Shown: positions 1 to 8,325 of the stretch, piece by piece
How the letters are laid out: every line of letters begins with the position of its first letter
How positions within the stretch are numbered: the stretch's first letter is position 1
Assembly (NCBI GenBank): GCA_003612405.1
Contig: RAYR01000025.1
Location: forward strand, 1 to 64,000
Source of the DNA: a bacterium 0.1xD8-71
GTDB taxonomy: Bacteria; Bacillota; Clostridia; Lachnospirales; Lachnospiraceae
Length of the DNA stretch: 64,000 nucleotides
Direction: 5' to 3'
Translations under genes and position numbers: made by a program
Notes under the pieces: generated by a model
The model's database searches: none
What the model was told of the DNA's origin: nothing
The model's input: the letters and a program-made list of their open reading frames with translations, nothing else

Positions 1-87
1 AGACAGGAGATGTAAAGAAGCAGGTCTGAGGGTTTATAGGTATCCCTTGAACAACCTAAATACATTATACAAGGAGGAGGCATTGGA

Positions 88-432
88 TTGGAAAAGGATT
101 CTGCACTATACCAACTCATGGACATACGCATGAACAGTGTCATGAATGGCATCACAAACGGTGACGGGGAATACCAGGCAATTCTCCGAAAGTCTGACGA
201 ATATTCTGGCAGGCTTGAAAGAATAGGGCTACCGGTGGATGTCCGGCAGTTGATTGACCAATACGTCAGCGAACAGAACGCACTCGGCTCCCGGTATGGA
301 ATGCTCGCCTACCTGTTAGGCTTTTCCGACTGCAAGGTCATGTTTTTGGAAAATGCCTGCCAACAGAAGCAAAAAAATAATTACAGAGTAAGATCACGGA
401 ATGCCAAATCACGAAAAAAGGGCTTGAAATAA
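88..432 (+). CDS. small DUF6809-like protein of a mobile element
   Basis: A 114-residue soluble protein with no signal peptide. The start is TTG, chosen because an excellent AAGGAGGAGG site lies 7 bases upstream and no ATG is nearby. The layout (EYQAIL near residue 45, a middle alpha-helical stretch, then YLLGFSDCKVMFLE near residue 85) resembles the short helical DUF6809 proteins found in clostridial conjugative elements. The family assignment is from memory of its pattern. The tail is very basic (RSRNAKSRKKGLK). It is the first gene of the decayed element at the left edge. Function is unknown. An alternative is a phage-type small protein. Confidence 0.6.
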   Translation: MEKDSALYQLMDIRMNSVMNGITNGDGEYQAILRKSDEYSGRLERIGLPVDVRQLIDQYVSEQNALGSRYGMLAYLLGFSDCKVMFLENACQQKQKNNYRVRSRNAKSRKKGLK

Positions 433-447
433 AGGCTCTTTTTTCGT
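411..447 (+). terminator. terminator-like hairpin overlapping the end of the DUF6809-like gene
   Basis: ACGAAAAAAGGGC pairs imperfectly with GGCTCTTTTTTCGT around the stop codon. The T-run sits inside the 3' arm, so it could act in either direction. Confidence 0.5.
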
Positions 448-639
448 TTCCTCACTCGTAGTAAAACCGTAGTAACCCACTTTCCCAACTGCCGCAATTT
501 GCCCCGTTTTGCCCCACAAGTGCCGCTAATTCCCGGCTACCCGGCGTGCTGCCGTGGCAGACAAAAAGTATCGAAATTATGGCAATCTCTCCTTCCTAAA
601 TGAAGACCAAATTGTGACCTCTTTTAATATATTTTTTAT

Positions 640-670
640 AGGTGATTGCGAAATAAGTTCGCAATCACCT
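640..670. repeat. perfect 13-bp inverted repeat
   Basis: AGGTGATTGCGAA, a 5-base spacer, then TTCGCAATCACCT. There is no T-run on the proper side in either direction, so it is not an obvious terminator. It may be a recombinase or regulator site of the decayed element. Confidence 0.5.
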
Positions 671-900
671 AATTTGCATTATACAAAATAACAATACTAT
701 TTGCCACCAACATTAAAGTGCTTTTTTGCAACTCCTAGTTGCAAATAGAGATTTTTATCCATTTCTATGATATTGGGGTAGGAATCCGAATCGGTAAAAT
801 GGAGCAATCGAAGCTATGATATACTTACACGCAGAAAGCATTTCATCAATTCCGATTGCCCATTATCGAAAGGAGAAGGGATTATGACAAAAGGTTTTAT

Positions 901-999
901 AAGAAAAAGAAATGGTATTACCGCTTCTATGTGGAGGATGCAGGCAAAGACAAGTACCTTAAACAATGGCACTGTCGGTACTTAAATCTATCTACTTAA
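901..999 (+). pseudogene. tyrosine integrase N-terminal remnant
   Basis: The frame from 901 reads KKKKWYYRFYVEDAGKDKYL and then ends at TAA. KKWYYRFYVEDA is typical of the N-terminal arm-binding domain of tyrosine integrases of clostridial conjugative elements. A ribosome binding site (AAAGGAGAAGGG) and ATG at 884 encode MTKG in another frame, which matches the usual start of these integrases, so at least one indel separates start and body. Everything after about residue 40 is missing, including the catalytic R-H-R-Y domain. It is a dead scrap that marks this side as the integrase side of an old element. Confidence 0.55.
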
Positions 1000-1623
1000 A
1001 TAAATACCTAATGCATCCCCCATGAAAACAACAGCAGATAAAAACATAGTAGCGACATAACAACAGATATATAAATGACTCTCCTGAAACCACAGACAAT
1101 TCAATAAACGATGTACTCATCCAATAACAGATAATCAGAAATGCAATCTCAAATGCTCTCTGACCCACTCGTTAGGGATGCCTGCTCTGTCCGTCTGTAA
1201 CTTATTGGGGCTATGTGAACCATAGAATTATAAAACTTTTCTGAACTGATACTTATATATATATATCGGAATACATATTGCCGGAGGACTGGGGTGTCAG
1301 CTGCCCATGAAGCGTTTTGTCAAGTGCTTTTTTGAGTTATTGACGCAAGCCCTTGTTAGTGCGGCGGGAAACGGGGCAGGAAAAGGGACGTAAAACGCGC
1401 CTGTGGACGTTTAGAAGCTGTTTTCGCGTGTGGGGAGTATAAACCCTTGCCCGGTGGTTTTTCGTGTCTGAAACGCCTTAAAAATCAAGCCTTTTCAAGC
1501 CCTATTGCGTAACATTCCATTCTGTTCTTTGGGAGAGGCAGGGGGCGCGGGGGCAGAGCCACCGCATAACCTACCGCCCGCCGCCGAAGTAGTGCAGACG
1601 GTTTTGCCGTTAGAATGGAGCAG

Positions 1624-1668
1624 CCGAAAACGGGGGCAGGATTTTTTTATCCTGTTCCCCGTTTTCGG
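1624..1668. repeat. large GC-rich inverted repeat (about 19-bp arms)
   Basis: Arms 1624-1642 and 1649-1668 (CCGAAAACGGGGGCAGGAT with its near-complement) around a T6 loop, with one bulge. It lies in the gene-free part of the element and could be part of a transfer or replication origin or a strong terminator. Confidence 0.6.
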
Positions 1669-1690
1669 CGGCGAAATGGCAACGGCAAAA

Positions 1691-1773
1691 ATCCAGACGG
1701 TCAAGGGTTTAAGAGTGGAGATTTTTTCGCGCCCTTTGCGAAAAAATACTACTCGTCCCTTGACGGTCTGGAT
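1691..1773. repeat. nested inverted repeats (17-bp outer, 10-bp inner arms)
   Basis: Outer arms 1691-1707 and 1757-1773 (ATCCAGACGGTCAAGGG and complement, 16 of 17 matches) enclose a perfect inner pair ATTTTTTCGC (1721-1730) and GCGAAAAAAT (1738-1747). Together with 1624-1668 this is the most structured DNA in the element. An oriT-like role is possible but unproven. Confidence 0.6.
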
Positions 1774-1890
1774 AGCCGGAACGGACGTAGAACGGGGATT
1801 GTTTTTCGTAATTGGGTATGGTATAATTTTTCCCAGTATAAACCGATAAATCGGGATTTATTGGGGAGTTATGGAGGTAGATATTGAAAA

Positions 1891-2631
1891 ATGAGAATAA
1901 TAATGACAAGCTCTATAGGTGGCTCGATAAAGGAAAATGGTAAAAGAATACCAGCACCATTATTGGGGTATAACAATTTTATAGAAAAAATTCAAAATGA
2001 GTGGATTCACAATTCTAAAGTGATGATTATCGCTGCTTCGCCTAATGACTATGAAAGAAATGATACGATTTGTGAATGTTTTACACAATCATTCCCTATG
2101 AGTGGACTAAGTATTTCTTGTATGGAGATATGCGATAATAGAAATGAAAAATTAGCAGACAAAATTAAAGAAATGGATGTTGTGCTGTTAGCAGGAGGAC
2201 ATGTGCCAACGCAAAATAACTTCTTTCATAGAATTGGTTTGAAAAACAGACTGGAAGATTTTAATGGACTTCTAATTTCTTGGAGTGCAGGTTCTATGAA
2301 TTGTGCTGACATTGTGTATGCTGGACCTGAAATGGAAGGAGAAGCAATCGACCCTAATTATACGAGATGGATTCAGGGACTTGGTATCACTAATATAAAT
2401 ATACTTCCTCATTTTCAAAGCCTGAGAGAAGAATGGCTTGACGGGTTTCGCTTGATTGAAGATATCACATTTGAAGATAGTATGGGACATGAGATAATTG
2501 CTTTGAACGATGGAAGCTATATAACTATTGAAGATGGTGTTACTAGACTTTTTGGAGAAGCATATAAAATTATAGATGGAAAGATTGAAATAATTTGCCA
2601 AAATGGAATGTCAATTGTTTTGAAAGAATAA
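1891..2631 (+). CDS. peptidase E-like (family S51) class I glutamine-amidotransferase-fold protein
   Basis: 246 residues, soluble. The S51 nucleophile elbow is visible as WSAGSMN (about residue 131), preceded by LLAGGHVP (about residue 110), the usual position of the glycine-rich loop. ILPHF near residue 172 supplies a candidate catalytic His. S51 members cleave Asp-X dipeptides or cyanophycin-like substrates; the substrate here is unknown. Start ATG 1891 has GGAGGT about 12 bases upstream; the in-frame ATG at 1903 is an alternative. The gene is much more AT-rich than the relaxase remnant beside it, which suggests it is cargo of separate origin. It converges on the relaxase pseudogene. Confidence 0.75.
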   Translation: MRIIMTSSIGGSIKENGKRIPAPLLGYNNFIEKIQNEWIHNSKVMIIAASPNDYERNDTICECFTQSFPMSGLSISCMEICDNRNEKLADKIKEMDVVLLAGGHVPTQNNFFHRIGLKNRLEDFNGLLISWSAGSMNCADIVYAGPEMEGEAIDPNYTRWIQGLGITNINILPHFQSLREEWLDGFRLIEDITFEDSMGHEIIALNDGSYITIEDGVTRLFGEAYKIIDGKIEIICQNGMSIVLKE

Positions 2632-2670
2632 GAACAAATTACAGTTTATCGGTCTAATAAATGTCCAAAA

Positions 2671-2710
2671 CAATGCGGCGGTGATAAGCATTAACTATCC
2701 CGCCGCATTG
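2671..2710 (-). terminator. hairpin terminator behind the relaxase
   Basis: Perfect 11-bp arms CAATGCGGCGG and CCGCCGCATTG overlap the relaxase stop codon. Read on the minus strand they are followed by TTTTGG. Confidence 0.6.
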
Positions 2711-3990
2711 TCTGTTATCTCTCCATATCCTGCTTTCTTTGTGGCTGTTGTTCCCGCTGTTCCTGCCGCAAGATACCGCTGATTAAGCGTTTTCCTCTCG
2801 GCGGTCAGCTTGGCGTATTCTTCTTTCCATGTCTTTGTCGGGATTGTGGTCTTGCCGTTCATCACGCCTTTAAGATAATCTTTCGCCGTTGTGAATAAGA
2901 TTTGCTCGGCTTCGGTCAGCGGCTTCTTTCCCTTACACTTGAAATAAATGTCGGCTTGCTCTAAGTGCTTTTTCAGAGTGGCAAGCCGCCGTTCAACGGG
3001 TTTCAGTTTCCCTTGAATATCCAGTTGTTCCCCTATCATGGATTTGAATTTTTCATCAAGCCCCGCCATATCCATGATGCTGTTGGCTTGCAGGAAGTTC
3101 AGCATTTTTGCCGCGTCTTTGAGGTTATACAGCGATTGCGAATATCCCGTTTTCTCCGTCTGTGCCTTGCGTGACAGTATGCCTTGAATGTAGTCGGCAA
3201 GGGTGGGCGGCTCGGTGTTCTCCTGTTCCTCTTTCAACCAGTCTTGCAGTTTGGAGATACGCGCCTTTAACTGCCGTAACTTCTGGTTAGTCACTTCGAT
3301 TTCGCGGTTAAGGTCGCCGCGCCCGGTGCGGATGCCGCGCTTCTCCATAGCGGACGCGGCAACGCCTAAATGGACGGTGGGTATCTGGTCTATTCCCTGT
3401 CGTTCATAACTGCGGTGGTCGATACGCTCCGCGTGTCCGTTCTGTTCCAACGCTCGATTACAAAGCCCCGCCCATGCCGCCCGCCATTCCTCGGCTTTGG
3501 TCTGCTCGTTCCAGTCGGTAGCGGGAATGGATTTGCACTTGTACTGCCGCTTTTTCGGGTCATAGATTTTATTCCCGTCCCTGTCAAGAATGTACTCCTT
3601 TTTCTGCTTCGCTCCCCACTCGCCGCCCTCGGCAAAAGGGCGCATTGTCAGCATGATATGGGAGTGGGGGTTGCCGCCGCCTGTGTCGTGTAGGCATACA
3701 TCGGCGCACATTCCCGCCGCCACAAAATGCCGTTTCACATACTCGCGGACAAGGGAAATGCTTTGCTCCCTCGTCAGTTCGCGGGGCAGGGCAATTTCAA
3801 TCTCCCGCGCAAGCTGGGCGTTCTTCGCTTTCTCGATTTTCTCAACCTCGTTCCACAAAACCGCCCTGTCCGCATATTCGGCGGGGCGTGGTCGGGTAGT
3901 AAAATCTCGGTATGGACTACACCGCCCTTGTGGGTGTAGTCATGGGTCATTCCGTCAAACTCGTTTCCTGAAAGCCGCTCCCCATGTGGA
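2695..3990 (-). pseudogene. MobA/MobL-family relaxase, N-terminally truncated and frameshifted
   Basis: The long frame (2695-3858, 387 residues) reads WNEVEKIEKAKNAQLAREIE, then the metal-site region GGNPHSHIMLTMRPF near residue 62, GAKQKKEY and a coiled-coil C-terminal region, all typical of MobA/MobL relaxases that nick oriT for mobilization. Upstream, a different frame encodes NEFDGMTHDYTHKGGVVH followed by TEILLPDHAPP, which is the conserved preceding block of the same family. One missing base around 3878-3880 restores a continuous PPEYADRAVLWNEVEK. The first 25-30 residues of the family are absent. Homology begins near GERLSG (about 3985) and is directly joined to the start of a chromosomal gene. 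The enzyme is therefore almost certainly inactive. If the frameshift were an assembly error, the N-terminal loss would still stand. Confidence 0.85.
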
Positions 3991-4020
3991 ACCTTGTTCA
4001 TTTACATTACTGATCTCCAT
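3955..4020 (-). pseudogene. first codons of a fourth paralogue, cut by the mobile element
   Basis: GGAGGATGACAGAG precedes an ATG at 4020 that opens MEISNVNEQGSTWGA before running into relaxase-derived sequence and a stop. The opening MEISN resembles MEITN of the neighbouring family member starting at 5294, and the ribosome binding site is good. I read it as the 5' end of another copy of that family, truncated at about 3985. The homologous stretch is short, so confidence is modest. Confidence 0.4.
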
Positions 4021-4072
4021 CTCTGTCATCCTCCATTGTATCCAGTTATTTATCACACAATCACCAGACACC

Positions 4073-4476
4073 CTACAACCTTTTCAACTTCTCCAGGAAT
4101 ACCGTATAAAACTCCCGTTCTTTCATACGGGCCTGCTGCTCCTCCATCCCCCTTACCTTGTTAGGTTCTAATGGATGGTCAAAATCACATAATGCCTTCT
4201 GGGTTGCCCGTATTGCCGACTGCACCGAGTTACCCAGAATATTCGTATACTCCTGTCCCCAATAATTGGCTATCGCTTTCTGTATATACATCTGCGTTAT
4301 ATTTTTCCAAACAGGCTTCGGAAATGCTGTCACATTCTACCCCAACAATATTCTTACTCCTATTCTCTCAAAAGGCTTTTGACTTCATGATATTGCATGG
4401 TTCTTTCACTCTTTGGCAAATCGGATACGATGGACTGTATCTTTTTCGATACCTGTTCAATATTTTTTTGATTCAT
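4073..4476 (-). pseudogene. decayed small gene, function unknown
   Basis: A good start (GAGGTGAAAGA then ATG at 4476) opens MNQKNIEQVSKKIQSIVSDL and stops after 38 residues. Protein-like reading continues in other frames: IGVRILLGVECDSISEAC, then, from an ATG at 4333, the block SAIRATQKALCDFDHPLEPN and RMKEREFYTVFLEKLKRL, ending at 4073. Restoring two or three single-base indels would give one soluble protein of about 134 residues. The 86-residue last segment alone might still be expressed. I do not recognise the family. It follows the paralogue ending near 4486 closely, as in an operon. Confidence 0.4.
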
Positions 4477-4485
4477 TCTTTCACC

Positions 4486-5294
4486 TCATTTTTTGATATA
4501 TAAGTTTTCCCAAGCAATATGTTGCGCAACGCTCCAGTCTGCATCAAGCCCCACGATATCCCCATCATTCCCGTATTTAATCTGACACTTTTGTGCTTGA
4601 TACCAATTGCTCTGATGTTATATCAGTAAATATCGGAGAATTATAATACTCTGCCACATCTTCTACACCACGGAAGCGGATGTCTGCAAGCTCTATTGCC
4701 TTATCAGGAAGTTTACACATATCTTTCAAATATTCCCAACAATCCCTTACCATCTAAGGACTGCTTAAATAATCCTGCATCCATATAATCTTTCATCATG
4801 AGCCGAACCATTTTCATCCAGTCCTGTTTCACACTTTTAAACGAGTCGATTCCGTTTGTCAGTTCAAAATATCCATTATGTGAAGCATTGTCACGATAAT
4901 AGTTTAATGTCTGCCAGCTTCCAAACGTACCGCCTGTTCCGATTCCCTTCGCATCCGCATAATTGCATAACGCGAACATCTCGATCTCTGACGCATTTCT
5001 CGGATTCACCTCATTGATGTTGATACGGTATTCTTCCGTTTTACCTTGCCTTGTCACATTCACTTTAATAACCGGATTCTCCTCGGAATAATCTTCCGCA
5101 TACATGGCGCACATCCCGTAATGTACCGTATTATTTTCGTTATGTAAGAATCCTATCCCCAAAATCTCACTTTCCTTGCTTTCAGTTTCGGGCATCTTCA
5201 TTTTCATTGTGCTTTCATAGTCCTGCTTTGGCATATTTTTATTTCTGTATTCATTGACATAAGCACTTGACGCCGTATTATTTGTTATTTCCAT
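4486..5294 (-). pseudogene. paralogue 1 of a lineage-specific family, frameshifted at its 3' end
   Basis: The main frame 5294-4713 encodes 193 residues starting MEITNNTASSAYVNEYRN. It contains the family core: EENPVIKVNVTRQGKTEEY, then ININEVNPRNASEIEMFAL, equivalent to the ENPVYKV...VSKVDPQN...EMYAY block of the intact copy at 7542-8132. The frame stops with LLGIFERYV. Removing one base at the CCC of 4744-4746 continues the protein through DCWEYLKDMCKLPDKAIELA and FRGVEDVAEYYNSP to a stop at 4577. A further indel would reach KYGNDGDIVGLDADW and a stop at 4486. No signal peptide or membrane segment. Function unknown. Confidence 0.55.
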
Positions 5295-5318
5295 TTCGCA
5301 TTTTCCTTCCCAAAATTA

Positions 5319-6076
5319 TTACTGCCTGTTTTCTTCTGGATGCTTATCCAATTCCTTTATAAATTCATAATAGCCGTACAGTTTACTTTCTCCTGCAAAC
5401 TTGAATTTCATGGTCCGCCCTTTCCGCGTCATTGCCCTACCGAAAGAAGGCTGTTCAGAATAAGCCGCTTTTATCTCATTCCCATGGCCGCCCGCCAATG
5501 ACTTACCGCCGACCCGCTTTCGGAGCCATGTCTCCCGCTCATAAAATCCCAATATGCCCGCATACTGTACTGATAATATGCCGCCAATTTTTGCTGCCCC
5601 AACAGCCTCATATCGCTGATCTGCTTTTGAAACATATCCATAAAGTCTGCCCTATCATGCAATCCCATCTCTCCTGTCTCCGGCGGAAGGGAAGAAAGAC
5701 CTCCGTTTTTATCCACACCAAGATGCGCTTCCAAAGCCCGCATCTCCACAACTGTCGCACATTTCGGATTGATCTTGTTGATATGTATGGTCTGTTCAAA
5801 TTCATCACCATTCTCATCAACACCCTTTGCAATGACTGTCGGGTCATCTTCTGTGGAGCCCTCTGCATACTTGATGTAATAAGACAATCCTGTGCCATTG
5901 GCACCGGAATACAGCATATCCTCTGTTTTCATATAAATCTTAATTCTGTTAGGTCTTGCCTTTACCCCTTTAGATACCTGCCCGGCAAAATTTTTCCCTG
6001 CCACATCCGTCTTTGGCTTTTTTGCTTCATATTCTGCCGTCGGGTAGCCTGGCAACCCAATTCCGTTAATGCCCAT
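5319..6076 (-). pseudogene. paralogue 2 of the lineage-specific family, broken by a one-base indel
   Basis: Start ATG at 6076 (MGINGIGLPGYPTAEYE) is chosen because GGAGG lies just upstream and the opening matches MNINGIGASAYPATG of the intact copy. The core DDPTVIAKGVDENGDEFEQ then HINKINPKCATVVEMRALEA is present. The upstream frame ends at 5471. Adding one T at the run 5543-5546 turns AYWDF-MSGR into AYWDFYERETWLRKR and continues to a natural end KLYGYYEFIKELDKHPEENR at 5319. The restored product would be about 252 residues. It could be a genuine pseudogene, slippage-based variation, or a sequencing error. Function unknown; soluble. Confidence 0.55.
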
Positions 6077-6096
6077 CTTCAAGTCCTCCATTCTTG

Positions 6097-7416
6097 TCAA
6101 TTATTCAAATGCCTCTGCTTTTCTTCATCCAACCCTATCCGTTTATAGGTATCCCCGCTAATCCCCAGCAAAATACGGCTCTCCCGCAGCGTATGGGCGG
6201 AATCATAATCATATTCCACGGTATGAATATTCACATGCGGATACCGCTCATGAAGTTTCTTCATAATCCCCCGTTCACACACATGACTGACAAGACAGCC
6301 AAAAGGGTGTACGATCAAAATATTCTCATATCCCTTTTCCACCAGATCTGCTACTTCCGCCGCAATCAACCAGCCATCTCCTGTATGGCATCCCTTGTTG
6401 ATGATTGGTGCCGCCATTTCTTTCATTGTTGCAAAATCAGCATCCGGCAGAAACCGACTCTCCGCTGCAATGGTCTGGTTGATATCCTGCTGAATACGAA
6501 TGAGATAACGAATAACTTTATCATAAGCCTTCTGCGCTATCCGTCCTGCACCGCTAAGTTTCTGATCTTCCTGCTCACTGTCCACCACATAAATGGCATA
6601 ATTTACAAATCCGCCCATGCGGTAGGCACAATCCTGCTCCTGCAAAAATTGTTCTAAATGTCTGTTCCCAATAGGGGAAAACTTAATATAGATCTCTCCT
6701 GTGATCCCTACACGCCGAATATCTCTATCCTCCACAGGAATCTGGGCAAACTCCCGGACAATCTGTCGATACTGCTCTTTTCGCTTCTTTCTGGAAATAT
6801 TTTTTCCAGTCATGATATCCTCACACAGTTTTCTGTTCCAACGCTCCCAACAGGCTTTCGCATCTCCCTTCCTGCGTTCATAAGGTCTCACCTGCTGGTA
6901 AAGCGTCATCAGTAAATCTCCAAAACAGACGGCGGCAATGGCACAAAACAGTAACTTGGGAGTAATGGTAAACCCTGGATGTCTATCGTTTCCAAAAGCA
7001 TTGAGAGAAATAACCGGAATCTGACTATATCCGGTCTTTTTCAAAATTTCTATTATCGAATTATAAATATTACCGGCGCGGCATGCACCTCCGGCCTGGG
7101 GTTCCATAAAGGCAATCTGATCCGGCGAAAAACGTCCGAACCGGAGTGCTGCTAATACTTGTCCCAGTATCAGCACCGTCGGAAGACAGTAATCTCCGCT
7201 GATATAAGGCAGGGAATATCCCGGCAGATTCTTCTCCTCAGAAAGTATTTCCACATGATATCCAGCGGCAGCAAAAGCTGCCTGCAAGAGTGCATTGTGA
7301 TAATGCAACATATTCGGCAGAAGTATCGTATGTGTAGATTTCATCGCCTTTGTAAATTCAGCCCTATCCACTTCCTTCACAGGACATCTCCTTTCGTCCA
7401 GTGTCATTCTTTTCAT
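6097..7416 (-). CDS. 2-hydroxyacyl-CoA dehydratase activator-related protein (DUF2229-like)
   Basis: 439 residues, soluble. The conserved blocks LPYISGDYCLPTVLILGQ (about residue 70), MEPQAGGACRAGN (about 108), GEIYIKFSPIGN (about 245) and HPFGCLVSHVCERG (about 375) match the C-terminal half of the very long activator proteins of the 2-hydroxyacyl-CoA dehydratase system (CoA_E_activ/DUF2229), which carry an iron-sulfur cluster. The N-terminal ASKHA ATPase half is missing, so this is a stand-alone module. The cysteines in these blocks are candidate cluster ligands. No dehydratase subunits are adjacent. It sits between members of the unknown paralogue family and ends 20 bases before paralogue 2. 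A role in radical or low-potential electron chemistry is inference. Confidence 0.7.
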   Translation of the reverse strand: MKRMTLDERRCPVKEVDRAEFTKAMKSTHTILLPNMLHYHNALLQAAFAAAGYHVEILSEEKNLPGYSLPYISGDYCLPTVLILGQVLAALRFGRFSPDQIAFMEPQAGGACRAGNIYNSIIEILKKTGYSQIPVISLNAFGNDRHPGFTITPKLLFCAIAAVCFGDLLMTLYQQVRPYERRKGDAKACWERWNRKLCEDIMTGKNISRKKRKEQYRQIVREFAQIPVEDRDIRRVGITGEIYIKFSPIGNRHLEQFLQEQDCAYRMGGFVNYAIYVVDSEQEDQKLSGAGRIAQKAYDKVIRYLIRIQQDINQTIAAESRFLPDADFATMKEMAAPIINKGCHTGDGWLIAAEVADLVEKGYENILIVHPFGCLVSHVCERGIMKKLHERYPHVNIHTVEYDYDSAHTLRESRILLGISGDTYKRIGLDEEKQRHLNN

Positions 7417-7541
7417 CCAATTATACTTGTATATCTGAATGATCTATAATGTACTGTAACGTTTTACTGATAATATACTAACACAAATCAAAGGCTCTTT
7501 CCATACACAACCACTATTTATTCCATCAACCCAAAAACTGT

Positions 7542-8132
7542 TTATTTATCCAGCAGCCCCAAAAACTTCTTCCACTCCATATAGCCCTTTAAGTCCCTAT
7601 AGCAATACTTCGACTGCATAATATCTTTCACAACATTTACCCAGTCTATCTTTTCCGTAAAACTCCACGCACCGGAATGGCTCTCAGCATCTTTCACAGC
7701 TTTTACGACTGCGGCTTTCAACACAGTATCCTCAAAGCTGCCTCTTCCACTTTCTTTCAGTTGTGCAGTGTATGCATACATTTCAGCGGTATCACAGTTT
7801 TGGGGGTCTACCTTTGACACATCCACCATCTTTTCGATTACGCGCCCCGACCCGTCCCATATCTTCACTTTATATACAGGGTTTTCCGGATCAAAGTCTT
7901 GTGTCTTATAAACGGAAATGGAGGAACCGCTCACAAGCTCCGCCCCTGAAAATATCGCAACATCTCCTGAGCCTTCATCAGCGCCATGCAGAACGGCTGT
8001 CGCTTTCCCTTGCGTCTGTGCCGCCTCTGCCGCCTGTTTTGCAAAGTTTTCTCCTGCCATACCTCTTTGTGTCTTTCTCTCTTCACTCCCTGTTGCCGGA
8101 TATGCTGATGCTCCGATTCCGTTAATATTCAT
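7542..8132 (-). CDS. paralogue 3 (intact copy) of the lineage-specific family
   Basis: 196 residues, opening MNINGIGASAYPATGSEERK, with an Ala/Gln-rich segment to residue 50, then the family core DPENPVYKVKIWDGSGRVIE and MVDVSKVDPQNCDTAEMYAY (residues 78-125) and a helical tail ending YMEWKKFLGLLDK. The start has GGAGGCAG 9-10 bases upstream. No signal peptide, membrane helix or catalytic motif can be seen. The NINGIG opening and size recall small proteins common in motile Lachnospiraceae, but no flagellar gene is near. This is the only copy of the family here without a break. Function unknown. Confidence 0.65.
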   Translation of the reverse strand: MNINGIGASAYPATGSEERKTQRGMAGENFAKQAAEAAQTQGKATAVLHGADEGSGDVAIFSGAELVSGSSISVYKTQDFDPENPVYKVKIWDGSGRVIEKMVDVSKVDPQNCDTAEMYAYTAQLKESGRGSFEDTVLKAAVVKAVKDAESHSGAWSFTEKIDWVNVVKDIMQSKYCYRDLKGYMEWKKFLGLLDK

Positions 8133-8251
8133 TTTTAACTGTCTGCCTCCTCTATATTCCCTATAGTAGCTCTTCTACTAAATAATACGAGTCACACAGC
8201 AAAAAAGTTTCATTATAAGAAAAGGTATTATATAAATAATCCTCATAGAAA

Positions 8252-8294
8252 AACTGTTAAACACCTTCTTACATCGTCGGTATGTTTAACAGTT
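8252..8294 (-). terminator. hairpin downstream of the small membrane protein gene
   Basis: Perfect 12-bp arms AACTGTTAAACA and TGTTTAACAGTT; on the minus strand TTTTCTAT follows. Confidence 0.55.
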
Positions 8295-8325
8295 CCTGTT
8301 TTATTTCCGTATTTTTTATTTTCTC

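Larger units (their letters stand above)
448..1890. other. gene-poor mobile-element flank (1.4 kb)
   Basis: No convincing intact gene. It contains a duplicated CGTAGTAA (457-464 and 468-475), two perfect inverted repeats (640-670; TTTGCAACT/AGTTGCAAA at 725-745), an integrase scrap (901-999), an AT-rich tract and then a GC-rich stretch with large nested inverted repeats (1624-1773). Long open frames over 1500-1900 lack ribosome binding sites and protein-like composition and mostly reflect the palindromes. Confidence 0.5.

Noticed and set aside
1-15. End of an upstream gene (frame AGA CAG GAG ATG TAA)
   Set aside because: Only four codons are visible, too little to support a feature.
640-670. 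Terminator at the 13-bp inverted repeat
   Set aside because: No T-run follows in either direction.
1505-1909. Several overlapping open frames on both strands near 1.5-1.9 kb
   Set aside because: They lie across the nested inverted repeats, have no ribosome binding site and no protein-like composition.
5319-5552. Independent 77-residue gene
   Set aside because: It fits better as the frameshifted C-terminus of the paralogue starting at 6076.
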